A DNA stretch of 64,000 nt, taken from the NCBI GenBank assembly GCA_030698625.1, contig JAUYMS010000003.1, positions 1-64,000 on the forward strand, read 5' to 3'. The notes beneath the pieces are model-generated. The model ran no database searches, was not told the origin of the DNA, and was given only the letters and a program-made list of their open reading frames with translations. Made by a program: the position numbers and the translations under genes. Position 1 is the stretch's first letter; the number at the start of each line of letters is the position of its first letter. The stretch is from Candidatus Omnitrophota bacterium (GTDB taxonomy: Bacteria > Omnitrophota > Omnitrophia > Omnitrophales > Aquincolibacteriaceae). Positions 33,509-45,400 of this stretch are shown here, one piece after another.

Positions 33509-35536
33509 TGGCGAAACGATTTCCGCTTAACCTTCAAATCTCGCGTATTCCGGAACAAATCCTACTCTGGATGAGCTCGTCACGGCTTGCCGTTCCCCTT
33601 ACCGTTGCGAGCTTTGTCGGTATCGGCACCGGTCTCGTTGTCGTTGCGTTCATCAGGACACTGGAGTTTTCGCAGAAGTTTTTCTTTACCGACATCCAGG
33701 GACAACTGGGGTTTATGGGCCGCTACGGCATCGTTTTGGTTCCGGTAATCGGGCGGACTGTTAGTCGGGCTGCTCGTGACCTATGTCTGCCCCGAGGCCA
33801 AGGGGCACGGTGTGCCGGAGGTAATGAAGGCGACTGCACTGAAGGGCGGTAAGATTCGTCCTATTGTTGTGCTGGGTAAGGCGCTGGCTTCGGCCATTGC
33901 CATCGGTTCCGGCGCCTCGGCGGGACGTGAAGGTCCTATCGTGCAGATCGGATCCGCTTTGGGGTCGGTGACGGGCCAGCTGTTCCACATGAGTGAAGCG
34001 CGCGTGAAGAATCTTGTCGCCTGCGGTGCTGCGGCCGGTATCTCGGGAGTGTTTAATACGCCGATTGCAGGCGTGATGTTTGCCTTGGAAGTCATTCTGC
34101 GCGACTTTGGCGCGCGCGCTTTGAGTACCGTAGTTGTGGCATCGGTTTCGGCCAGCGTGATCAGCCGTATTTTTCTCGGGGAATCTCCCGCCTTTGTCGT
34201 TCCCGTCTACTCCCTCTGGAGTCCTCTGGAAATCTTTCTCTATGCATGTCTCGGAGTCCTCTCGGCATTTGCCGCCTGGCTCTTCGTAACGGTACTGCAT
34301 GAGTCCGAACACCGTTTCGATGCGTTGAAGTTCCCCGATTGGTTAAAACCAGCTTTCGGCGGTTTGCTCATCGGAATCATCGGTCTTTATTTCCCGCAAG
34401 TCTTCGGTGCCGGGTTGCACACGATCGAGGAGGCGCTGCACGGGAATATGGGGCTGGAACTCTTGCTTGCGCTTGTGCTTCTCAAGATACTCGCGACCTC
34501 GGTTTCGCTGGGGTCCGGCAGTTCGGGCGGCGTGTTTGCGCCCGCGCTCTTTATCGGAGCCGTGCTGGGCGGTGCCTTCGGTAAGCTTGTCTATGGGCAT
34601 TTCCCCTTTGAAGTGGCGCCGCCGGGTGCTTACGCGCTCGTGGGAATGGCCTGTGTGTTTGCGGCGGCCGCTCATGCGCCGGTGACGGCCATTCTCATCG
34701 TCTTCGAGATGACCGGCGACTATCAAATGATTCTGCCGCTTATGATCGCCACCGTCATTGCGGCATCGTTGGCACAAGTCCTGAGGCGCGAGTCTATTTA
34801 TACGATGAAGCTCAAGGAACGCGGTATTCATATCGAGTCACTCGAAGGCGCCGCATTCCTGAGCGCCATTCAAGTTCGCGATGCCATGAGCACGGTTTTT
34901 CACACCATTCCGAGGCACCTGACCGGACAGGAACTGCTCGAGAAGATGTCCCGTGAGAAGGATGAATATCTCTATGTGCTCAACAGCCGCGACGAACTGT
35001 GCGGCGTCATTACCTCGAAGATTATGCACGAAGTACTCCTTGAAAAGGAGATGGCCATGATCATTGCCGACGATATCGCGACGCCGGTACATGATGTGTG
35101 TTTTCCGGACGAGTCCTTGAGTGAGGCCGCGCATCTGCTGATGTCGCATCATTTGCACCAGATCCCCATTGTCGATCAGCATAATAAGAAAAAAATAGTC
35201 GGGGTCCTAAAATCGGAAAATATCTTTAAGGCCTACACGGACCTTGCCTTGAAACGCGACGAAATCGTCAACCGGATGCGGCAGGATGACGGACATGCCG
35301 GCGGCGCCTTAACCATCCGGTTTATTATTCCCCGCCGTTCGCCGGTGGTGCAGAAGGCCCTCAGGGAACTCACAATCCCGGACGGTGTCGTACTGACTTC
35401 ACTCCAGCGCAAGAACAAGACCGTCATGCCCGCAGGCGATACGGTTCTTGAATTCCGCGACAAGGTCTGGGCCGCGGTCCTGCCTAATTGCGAGGATGCA
35501 TTCCGCGCCTGGCTTAAGGAAAACAATCTCACTTAG
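33508..35536 (+). CDS. ClC-family chloride channel/antiporter with CBS domains, interrupted by a frameshift
   Basis: Two overlapping frames make one protein of about 675 residues. The first frame starts at the ATG at 33508 and runs to 33852 but loses homology at VPVIG; the second frame, from about 33752, gives GGLLVGLLVTYVCPEAKGHGVPEV. Removing one G from GGG at 33751-33753 joins them. Filter motifs are intact in the second part: GHGVPE, GREGP (gating glutamate), and GSSGGVFAP. After the membrane part come two CBS domains (about 34870-35230) and a TrkA-C-like domain at the C-terminus. It overlaps the nuoH stop, so it was probably translated with the nuo genes. Either a real inactivating insertion or an assembly error in a G-run. 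Confidence 0.85.
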
Positions 35537-35573
35537 AGGAATAAAACCTGAGGATTCTGCGATAGTGGCAACG

Positions 35574-35617
35574 CGGTGGGTTAGGAGGCCTGAGGTGTCC
35601 AACCTCCTAACCCACCG
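35574..35617. terminator. Strong hairpin between convergent genes
   Basis: A perfect 15-bp stem (35574-35588 with 35603-35617) closes a 14-base loop that can itself pair GAGG/CCTC. It sits between the ClC gene (+) and the peroxiredoxin gene (-), the position expected of a bidirectional terminator. No T-run follows on either strand. Confidence 0.6.
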
Positions 35618-35642
35618 AAAAGACAAGACGTTCTTCGAGGGA

Positions 35643-36206
35643 TTAAATCTTTCCGACTAGCTCCAAGCCGGGTTTCAGGGTCTTCGCACCGGGAGACCAA
35701 CTCGCCGGGCAAACTTCCCCTTTATTTTCACGCACGAACTTTGCGGCCTGCAGTTTGCGAAGCAGCTCTTTGGCGCTTCTGCCGATGCTGTTGTCGTGAA
35801 TTTCAAATGCCTTCAGAATTCCGTCGGGATCAATAATGAAACTGCCGCGCAGGGAAAGACCGTCGGCCTCAATATAAGTTCCGAATTGGCGTGAAAGCTG
35901 ACCCGTCGGGTCAGCCACCATCGGGAACCGAATCTTCTTGATCGCGGGCGAGATGTCGTGCCAGGCTTTGTGCGCATATACCGTGTCGGTACTCACACTC
36001 ATCACCTCGGCGCCTTCTTTTTGAAACGCGGCATAAGTCGCCGCCAGTTCCTCAAGCTCTGTCGGGCAGATGAAGGTAAAGTCTGCGGGGTAAAACACAA
36101 GCACAACCCACTTACCCTTATAGTCCGATAATTTAACGGGAATAATGTCGTCGTTCTGGTAGGCCTTCGCTTCGAAATCCTGAACTCTTGCTCCGATTTT
36201 CTCCAT
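35643..36206 (-). CDS. ahpC: Peroxiredoxin (AhpC/TSA type, 2-Cys)
   Basis: Thiol peroxidase that reduces H2O2 and organic peroxides in the cytoplasm. 187 residues; the minus-strand ATG at 36206 is preceded by GGAGGA. Peroxidatic cysteine in PADFTFICPTE and resolving cysteine in KGEVCPASW, so a typical 2-Cys enzyme. No ahpF or thioredoxin reductase gene is adjacent, so the reductant is unknown. It is transcribed divergently from giant gene 2. Confidence 0.95.
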   Translation of the reverse strand: MEKIGARVQDFEAKAYQNDDIIPVKLSDYKGKWVVLVFYPADFTFICPTELEELAATYAAFQKEGAEVMSVSTDTVYAHKAWHDISPAIKKIRFPMVADPTGQLSRQFGTYIEADGLSLRGSFIIDPDGILKAFEIHDNSIGRSAKELLRKLQAAKFVRENKGEVCPASWSPGAKTLKPGLELVGKI

Positions 36207-36421
36207 TGTGTCCTCCGTGCTGCCGGTTTGTTTCTTCTGAAAGGGACCCTATTTTATACACTTTAATTTTGAAAATCCAGAGATTCGTCGATGGGCCCCA
36301 TATATTTCTAAAAAAAGATCCTAAGTCGTTTGTATTAAAAGACTTAAAAGGGTGGCTATACTTGTATTCCCGAGCTTTTAACTGTAGACTTTATAAATCA
36401 TTAGCAAAAGCGAGGAAAAAA
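36207..36421. promoter_or_regulatory. Divergent control region of ahpC and giant gene 2
   Basis: On the minus strand TATAAA (36258-36253) lies about 47 bases before the ahpC start. On the plus strand TATACT (36357-36362) with a weak TTAAAA 16 bases upstream (36335-36340) is the best candidate for giant gene 2, giving a leader of about 52 bases. An AAGTC/GACTT inverted repeat (around 36323-36345) overlaps the latter -35 position. These are unaided pattern matches. Confidence 0.4.
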
Positions 36422-39400
36422 GTGGGATTTCGCCATAAGCGAACACACCCTACTATAAAGAAGATTATCGCGTGCGCGCTGTTGATATGTTTTACCGCCT
36501 TCAGCGTAGCCGCACCGGCCTCGGCCGCCTCTATGGCGGGTGTTGCGGCACACCCGAGCCTCGGAGACCTCACCTCGCTCTCCGTTCCGAAAGAGTTCGG
36601 CACCATTGAGCGCATTTTTATCCCGGCCGGCGGGAGCCGCCACGCGCCGGTCCTCTACATTCAAAATGCACATACCAATTATGACTCCGAGATCCATGTA
36701 AGCCGTCTTATTGAGCATTTCCGCAAAAAATACGACCTGCCGCTCGTCATGCTCGAGGGGGGTGAAGGCCGGCTCGACAATCTGTTCTTCCGCTCGTTTC
36801 CCGATGCCGAGGTCAAAGAAAAAGTACTGCGGGAATACATTTCGAAAGGAGAGCTCTCAGGCGGGGAGATGGCTGCGGTCACCGACGACTTCGGCGTCAC
36901 CGATTATATCGGAATCGAAGACCGCAAACTCTATGAGAGAAATAAACAGGCCTATCTGAAGGCCATTGCCGCTGAAGACGAAGTCCTCGACCTCTTGTGG
37001 CGTATCGATGATGAGCTCTACAAGCGAAGCCAGACTATTTTTTCAGAAGAGACCAAGACGTTCTGGACGTCTCAGAGAAACTTCCACAGCGATTATCTTG
37101 ATTTTATCGAGTACCTGAGCGTCGCCGCGGCCATTTGGAAGACACTGCGCAAAGAGCCGATCGCCTATACCTACCCGCAGCTCGGAAGGCTGCTTGCGCT
37201 CGAGTTCGAGCAGAAGCGTTATAAGGCCGGCGAGATCGACCTTGCCCTCAGAAATTTGATCCGGGAATTCCAAAAAGGGATACTCACGACACTGTCGTCT
37301 TATGAGCAGATGGACCTCAATGAAGGGATTCAGGATTATCTCACCAACCAGAGACAGGCGGCAGAGTTAGTTCAAAAATTTGTTGAGACGGCCGAACGGC
37401 ACGGACGCGAATTTCCGCTGCCGCCAGCCTTACAACCCGGTGCCATGCAGGCCCGCACCCTTGCCTCCATCAAAGGCACCGTGCTCTTCGACGAACTGCG
37501 CGACCTCGAAGCGCTGATTCGCGCCGAGCTTCCTAAAAGTGATGCCGAGCGGCGGCTCCTTGACGACCTCTTTCACTTGGATCTCCTCGATCAACTGGCG
37601 CACTTAGAGCTTGTGCCGCGAGAATGGAACCGGATCCGGGCTTCAAAGCCGAGTGCCTTGATCAAGTCGCCGACGGACTCAGGCGACCTGACAAAATTAG
37701 ACCGTCTTTATAACGCCCATTACCGCTTTTATGAATTAGCCGAAGAGCGCGACGGGGCGCTGTTCGCCAATATGGAAAGAACGGCTGCCGAACACCGCGC
37801 GGGTCTGTCGGCTGTTGTTACCGGCGGTTTTCACGCCGCGAGCATCACGCAGCAGCTGGAGGCCGCGGGCATTCCGTTTGCATTGATTCTGCCGAAAATC
37901 GAAACGATCGACGATGACTCGAGCTACCGTAATGTGATGCAGGGAAAACGGTCTTATACCGAGCGCTTCGGTGCAAACTTATGGGATGCGTTGGCCCAGG
38001 ACTATGCCGCTAAAATTGCGGCGACTCTGAAACCCGCAGATCTGACACCCTCATTAAAACAGTGGCGCGACCGCATTATCCAGAACGCGATTGCCGAGAA
38101 GAGGATTACGAGCGCAGGACAATACACACGGTATGTCGACGCACTGGTGCAATCCCTGCGCCGTAAGTTCGCCGAGAAAGGGGACTTTGCGGCGGACGAA
38201 GTCTCGGCTGAGGAACTGAGGGGTCTTATCGATAAGGAGCTGAACAATTTCCTACCCGTCTACTTTGAACGATTCCGGGCCCACCTCAAGAGGAAGGCCC
38301 TTGTTTTCGAGATGGGGCTGAAGGAAATATGGGTTTCGGGAGATATCTCAGCAGAGAAAATTGGCGGACTCTTTGACCGGTTGCATGCCGGCGGCACATC
38401 AAATCTTGCCCCGGATATTGCCCTTATCCCGGCACGGCAACCGCCCTCGACACCGCCTTCGGCGACACCACGCCTAAGCAGTACCGAGATTCGCGAAAAA
38501 GCCATCGAGTTAGAAAGAATCGCCGCCGAGCAGGGCCTGACACCTGAGGAGTTCGCCGGAGCACTGGAAGCTTATGACGCGATCCTGAGCGCCGAAGAAG
38601 GAATTATTGCCGGCACTCCGGCCGCACTGATTCGCGATACGATTCGCAGCGTTCCGAACACGAGCGATGCCGTCACCATCCTGACCGAAGCCCGCAGGCG
38701 CAACGGCACCCGTGAAGGCAGATTCACGATTGAAACGATTCCGCTGGACCAGGCTGCGGCTGAAGACGGCCGGGCAGGCAGATTCACGATCGAAACCGTT
38801 CCGCTGGGCAAGGCCACGATTGAAGTGTTTCCTGTTGCGGCTGCAGTGCCGCCTGCACCGCCGGGGCCTCCGAGTGAGCCACCGGGCGGGGGCAGCGGCA
38901 CCTTCAATTTTCCGGAAATTCCGGATGGTTTTAACACAAGCTCACTGATTAAAGAAGTCCTGCTACCCGGCAGGCCGGTATCAGCTTCGAGAGCTGCCGA
39001 GCCAGAAAGCCCGCATGCAGGTGAGCTTCGCGGCGAGATCGAGGATCTGCTGAGTGAGCTGGAAGAAGCCAAACAAAAAGACAAGCTGGCGTATGAAAGA
39101 AAACTCAAGGAGATTGCGGGGCGACTCCACGTCCTCATGATCTACCTTTACCTTGAGCTCTATGGGCCGTGGGTCGATGCAAAAGAACTTTTCCTCAAAC
39201 CGCCGGGCCCACAGACGGGCATTGAATGGGAGCTTTTGCTCGAAGGACCGGAAGAAATCTCGTTTACGGAACTCCTGAAGCGTCTGCTCGCTGCGAGTTT
39301 GGCGGGGGCTTATACCGCTGACCCTCAGCGGTCCGAGTTGCGTATTATTCCGTCGGCAGGGCTCGATTTTTCGGGGCAGTTGCGGCTTCGCGGGGCCCTG

Positions 39401-42400
39401 GAGGTCTTTGTTCAGGCACTGCAGAATCCGGCGCCCATCACGGCTTTGACACAAAACGAATTCGCGGCCGGGGAGTTTTCTTTTCTGTTACGAAGCGACG
39501 GTATTATCAGTATCGCCGATTACGGCAGCGCAGATCAGGCAAAGCAGACACAGACGCAATTTCGGGAAATCGGCTTCATTGAAGACCGCGGAGGACCGGC
39601 TCAGACAGCGATTCGTTCATTAATAGAAGAGGGCAAACGCATTGTTCATGAACGGCCCGAATTGCACCGCAACTTTACCGGCATCGCCGATGCCCTGCGG
39701 CAGAAAACCGCGTTGCGCGACGACAATACTTCGGGCCTATCGCCCCCGGTTGTCTCGGTTTCTCCGACGTTTCAACGCCGCACCCTGAGTGAGGCCCTTC
39801 GTTATCAAGCCGGAGTAGAGAGTAACCGAAATAATGCCCGCCGCGCCCGAGAGCAGCTCGAGCAGCTTACTGAAAATCAGAAAAACGAGATTATCGGGAT
39901 CCATACCTTATATGGTGAGCTTGCGCCCGGCGAGGGAGAATTCTTCCGGGGTTCAACCCTTGAAGTAAAAAATACTTCGGAGATCCCGGAGATAGCCGAT
40001 CTGGCAAAGGCCCAAAATCTCCCCGATGTGCCGGTTGTCATTATCCGCCTCTCTGCAGAGGCCCTGAAACGCTTGAAGCAGAGCGGGAAAATCAGCGGTG
40101 CCGGGATAAGCGTGCACAATGTCCCCGGTGCGGTCGCCATTCAGGGTGCCTTGGCACGAAAGGGATTCGGTGCTTTTAATATCGGCGCCATTATTACGCC
40201 GCAGAGTCACTTCGGTTATTCTCCCACAGAAAGGGAATTTCACGAACTCGGTCATAATATCGCCTTGGGCAAAACTGCCGATCTCGGCCGCACGGCGACA
40301 CCTTTCATCGTAAGACCCGGCGGCGAGGTGGACACTTTAGAAGAACTCAGCAATTACCGGCTTATGTATGCCGGCGCTGACGGGCAGATCAACCGTGTTG
40401 ATCAATTCGGAAGGCCGCTAAAGACCTATGAAGGCAAGCGCGGGCTCGTCACGGGTTATGCGCGCAGCGCCAAGCAGAGACGCGAACTCGAACGCATGAT
40501 GGATATCGTGGCGCGGCTCGACTCCATTTTCCCGCACCGCTATGTGACGCATCTGTTGCTGCGTGCCCGCAGCCATGAAGAAGTGTTGGGGTGGACAGTC
40601 GATGAGGCCGGCCGTGAACTCAGTGATGAGGCACTTGTTGAGAGATTTTTGGAACACTTTACACTCGAGGAACTCCTGAGGGCCAAAAAAGCAGGCTATG
40701 ACCCGAATCAGATTGCGCTCCTGGACTTGGACGATCAGGCGCGCGAGCGCGAGTACATACGCGGAGATCTTGCGAATCCCACGACTGAGAACATTCAGCG
40801 GTGGGCCGATCAGTGGGCCGTCGGGCCGGTAACTTATCTGGTCGAGACGGGGCGCCGCTCAGAGCTGCGCCTGCTGCAGGGCTGGCTGAGTGCCGAAACG
40901 ACAGACCCGATTCTCTACAACGCTGCGGTGAGTGCACTGAACAGGCTGGGTCTTACGCCTGCCGATATTGCGGCACGGCTCGCACCCATTGAGGAGTCCG
41001 GCGCCGATCTTCAGCCCGACATTAATATTTCCAATCAAGGTGTGCGTGAACAGTCCGTGCACCCGGCAACGAATGCCGAGTTTCGTGCCCAGCTGGATGA
41101 GAAATACCGTAAGCAGGAACTTGCCAAGGGCAGACCGCTTGCCGTGATTAATGCCGAGATTTTGGCAGCAGGCGTTTCGGGCGCTGCGCTCGCGATCCAG
41201 CCCGATGCGGTCACAACCAATGAATTCGGCGAGACAGAAAACGTCTTTTTCTTAGACGGCCTCGCCGAAGACAGGCAGATTGGTCATGCAGGGCTCACGC
41301 GCAACCAGGTCTATGCCAAGACCGGCCGCTACGATATCGCAGCCCATGAACTTGCCGAACTCCGGCTGTGGAAAATCAAAGAACGCGAACTTATCGAAAG
41401 GGGCGAGATCGATCCGTCTGCGACGCCTGCAAGCGGCACACCGCGTAATATCCGCGAATGGATCCGCGCCAATATCACCGAGGCAAGAAGACTCGACGCC
41501 CAGTTTCATGCCATCGGGCTGAAAGCGGAAGCGGCCGCCCGCGCCCAGAAGGTAAAAACCGCCGACCATCTTTCACGTGTGGTCTACCAGGTTATCGGGA
41601 AGGCGCTCTACGAGGTCCCCGTAACTGCGGCCAAAGCGGAACTCGACAAAGTCCAGAAGCAATACGAACTCCTCAAGAATTCGGGTTTAAAGGGTGAGGC
41701 GTTTCAAGTTGAACTTAAGCTTAAGGAGACCGAGCTTGCCGATGCGGCAAAGAAATTTCAGCAAGCACATGAGAAGTGGTTTACTTATCAGATTCTTCAG
41801 TCCCCCAACGGGGCAAACCGGCTTAAAGGCCTCCTGAGAAAAATCGGTATCGATGTCAAACCCGGCGACACGCGGTCGGGGCTCACTCTTTTGGAAGCAT
41901 TTTCGCTGAACCCTGAGGTCAGAGCTATCTATGACAAAGTCACAGCAGCCCTGGCGGCCCATGAAAGTGAACTGCAGGCGGCCCTCGAAATTGACAGTGA
42001 AGATAAGATCGAAACGCGCGAGCACTTAGAGAAACTCAGGGCACTCGGCGAGAAGGTCAGGGGCGAATTGGAAAGGGACCTGGCGGGCACCGATACGGAG
42101 CTTCTCAGCATTATCATTCCGACAGCCGTCTCGGAGTGGATTACCGGGTTCTCCCTATTGGATGAGAGCGGGCAAAACGTGCGCGCGGGAGCGCAGGCCG
42201 ACCTGATCGGTCAGGGGCGGGCCAATTTCATCGTCGCGGTCGCCCTCTATTTGGGTTTTGATATCTCGGCACCCACGGGTATCGGAAAAACAACGGGGAT
42301 GCGTCTCGGTGCGGCGATCGCCAAATATGCGGATCCGAATACCTCAGTCGGTATGTTTTTAGAAAATACCGATTCCGAGGGGAAAGACTATGTGAAGGTG

Positions 42401-45400
42401 AAGAAGGGCGGCCAGTATGACGGAAGCAGGCAGCGGAAGGTGGGTGCGGATGCGGATTATGCCAAAGGGGTTACCGGTCTCGAATTTGCGGCGCTCAACG
42501 GATATGACGTCATTCGCGCCAGCGATTACATCGGGGAAGGCAAGGAAGATTACGCGGGGCTTCATGAGCAGCTTAAGAGCAACCCCAGGGCGGTCCTCGT
42601 CATCGATGTCTTCAACGCGTCACAGCTCGGCAATCAATTCGACAGGCTCTCCGAGAGCGGTAAACTCGATGCCGTGGACCTCTATGAATATATAGAGGCA
42701 ATGGATGTCAAGATTGTCGACGAAGCACAGATCCCAGCGCTGCACCGTGTCCGTTCCATTATCGCCAAAGGCGGCGACGCTCAATTGGAAGGCCGGAGAA
42801 AAATAGTTCGCCGCGGCTTGAATGCGGCCAAGGTCCTCGACCGCCTGCGGGAGGAGGGCGAGTTCGTAGAGGCCGAGGACATCGAAGACTTTCTGCAATA
42901 TTTAAGCGACGGCACGCTTAAAGAGACCCCGGCCTATGTCGTTACCGATGAAGGCATCGAGTTGAACCGGGCGCTGACGGAATTGCTGAGAAAAAATCTC
43001 AAGAAGTACGGGTTCACGCGGCAGCGCGAGTTCCGCTCACTCCTGCAGGCGCTCTATGCCCCGAGCGAATCGCTGATGCCGGGCATTATCGAAGGGCGAA
43101 TCGAGCTTAAGCCCTTCCAGGAAGACAAGGGAACGATCGAAAAACGCCAGCAGTCCAGCGACGTCGCCCTCCAGGTCGGTGCCCTTTACCGCTTTTTTAA
43201 GCAGGTGGCCGCAGAAAACGAGGCGCGCGCCAAAAATGCCCCGCAGGTGATCGAGGAAATCAAGACACAGCTGGAGTCGATGAGAACGCCGGCCAATACG
43301 GCGGCGATTAACCGCCTCAAAGCCAATCTCGACAGGCTCAAAGCCGGTCACAACGAGAAGCTCTATAATCAAATTGCGGCGCAAATCGAGGCCTTGAGAG
43401 ACTCGGCTAATAAAACGGTCATTGACGGCCTAAGCGAAGATCTAAGAAAAGCAGGGCCCGTCAGAGTTCGGGACGTGGTGCAGGACCTGGAGAGTACCGA
43501 CAACCGGATTGACGGAGAGAAGGCCGGCGACAAAATTTTGAGCGGTGATGAAATCGTTGAAGGCGTGGATCTGAAACCCGGCAGCAAGGCGAAAACCGAA
43601 GTTAACTATGAGAAGTTGGGGAACTTCTTCAAGGTCGAATCCATCGGCCGCCTTGACACAAAGACCGGGACCCCGATTCAGGAACTTTTTGGTTCGGGCG
43701 TGCGAACGCTGTCGGCAACACTTCCGCTCACAAACGAACTCTATACCGGGAATCCGCTCATCGATCTCGGCACGAGCCGCCCGGACCTGGAGCTTTACAA
43801 GGAGGCCGGACGTCTCCATCTCGGCACCCTCGATTTTGACAGCGACGAAGATATTGAAAAACTTCTAAGCCTTTTGAAAAGCCGGGATGTCCTCCGGAGC
43901 GGCGATGAGAGTAAAGGAGAATTGGCGGTAAAGCCGCTCATCGTCATTCCGCTTGTGAAATATCAGGGCAGACTGCGCGAGCGGCTTGAAGAGTATCTGA
44001 AACAACACCCGGACCTTGCCGCCGACCTTGGGTATACGGCCGACGCCGTCCGGAACATCATCCGTGAAGTGGGCGTAACGACCACCTCCGAGGCGGTGCA
44101 GGAAATTGAGGGCGAGGGCCTTTATTCCCAGGGGTTCGTTGTGATCGGGCCGAGCCGTATTGCGACCGGCCGCGACTTCAAGGGCATCATATCCGTCATC
44201 GGGCTGGGTATAGAAAACTATCCCGCCGACCTGCTCGCACAGCTGATCGGCCGCGACCGCCAAAATCGCGGCCAGATTCATCTTTACGGGGCGACCGAGG
44301 GACTGCGCCGTAATCTGGTTCAGTCCATCGCGGGCGCCGAGGCAACCGATATGGAAAGATTCTTGGCCAGGCAGTTGAAGATCCTCGAGCGGGAGCTGGC
44401 CGACACGGAAACACGGACCGAAACGGAATTCGACGCGGCAAAAGCGCGAAACGCCAAATTCGCCGTGAGCGGCAACCGAAAAGATCTCGGGCATGATGCC
44501 CTGGTGATCGATAAAATTAGTAAGGCCCTCGACGGCACCGTGGACGGCAAACCCGGGAGCCCGGCGCTCAGAACTTCGGCCAACGAGGCGGTGATCGACC
44601 GCATTAAGCAGAACCTGGGCAATCTCCTGGCGGCCGTCGATGCCGTAAGCGTCAAAGACCTCGTCAACAAGATCAACGCGGATTTCGGCACACTTCAAGG
44701 CCTCTCGCCGGCCGAAGCAAAGATCAATCTGGAAAAATTACAGGCTTATGCCGGGAACATACAGCGAGTCTTCCTGGTGACGCGGGTCGGCCAGCAGACG
44801 ACGCGCCGCGATGAAGGCAAAAGGCATATCCTTTTACACCGCGTCCTCCGGCAGAAGTACGATCAGAGCAAAATGGGTTCCGAGGAATTTCAGGACCTGC
44901 TCGAAAAACTCGCGAAATCAGCGGATCAGAAAATAACGCTGGAGTACAAAGACGAGGCAAAGGGCGAAACGCCCGAGTCGACGACCAGTACGGAGTTCCG
45001 CCTGAGCGATTTCTACGGCCTCAACTTTCAGTACCGTTACCTCATGGTGCAGTCTCACGCCAGCCGTTTTGTGGCCACGACCATGTCACGCAACGAAGTT
45101 GTCACGCGGCCCCTGAAGTCTCTCGTCAGTCAGCTTATCAACGGAACCGGCCAGGCCGCGGCGCTAAGCGTGCCCGAGCGGCAGAAGGCCGTCGCATACC
45201 TCTCGGAGCTCATCAAGGAAATCGAGGAGGGAAAGGTCTTTGATGTGGATTCCTATCTCGAACGCGGTGTTATCTCCGGCGAAGACTATGTGCGGAATGA
45301 ATTGTTGATGCAGATCAATTTCGTGCTGGGTGAGGACCTCGAAAATGACCGGGGTGTCCTGGAGAGGCTGCGGGGCCAGAAAATATTCCGGTCGATCTGG

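Noticed and set aside
36188-36421. 78-codon upstream extension of giant gene 2
   Set aside because: It overlaps the peroxiredoxin start, has no export signal and would bury the signal peptide; the GTG at 36422 has GAGGA and opens directly on it.
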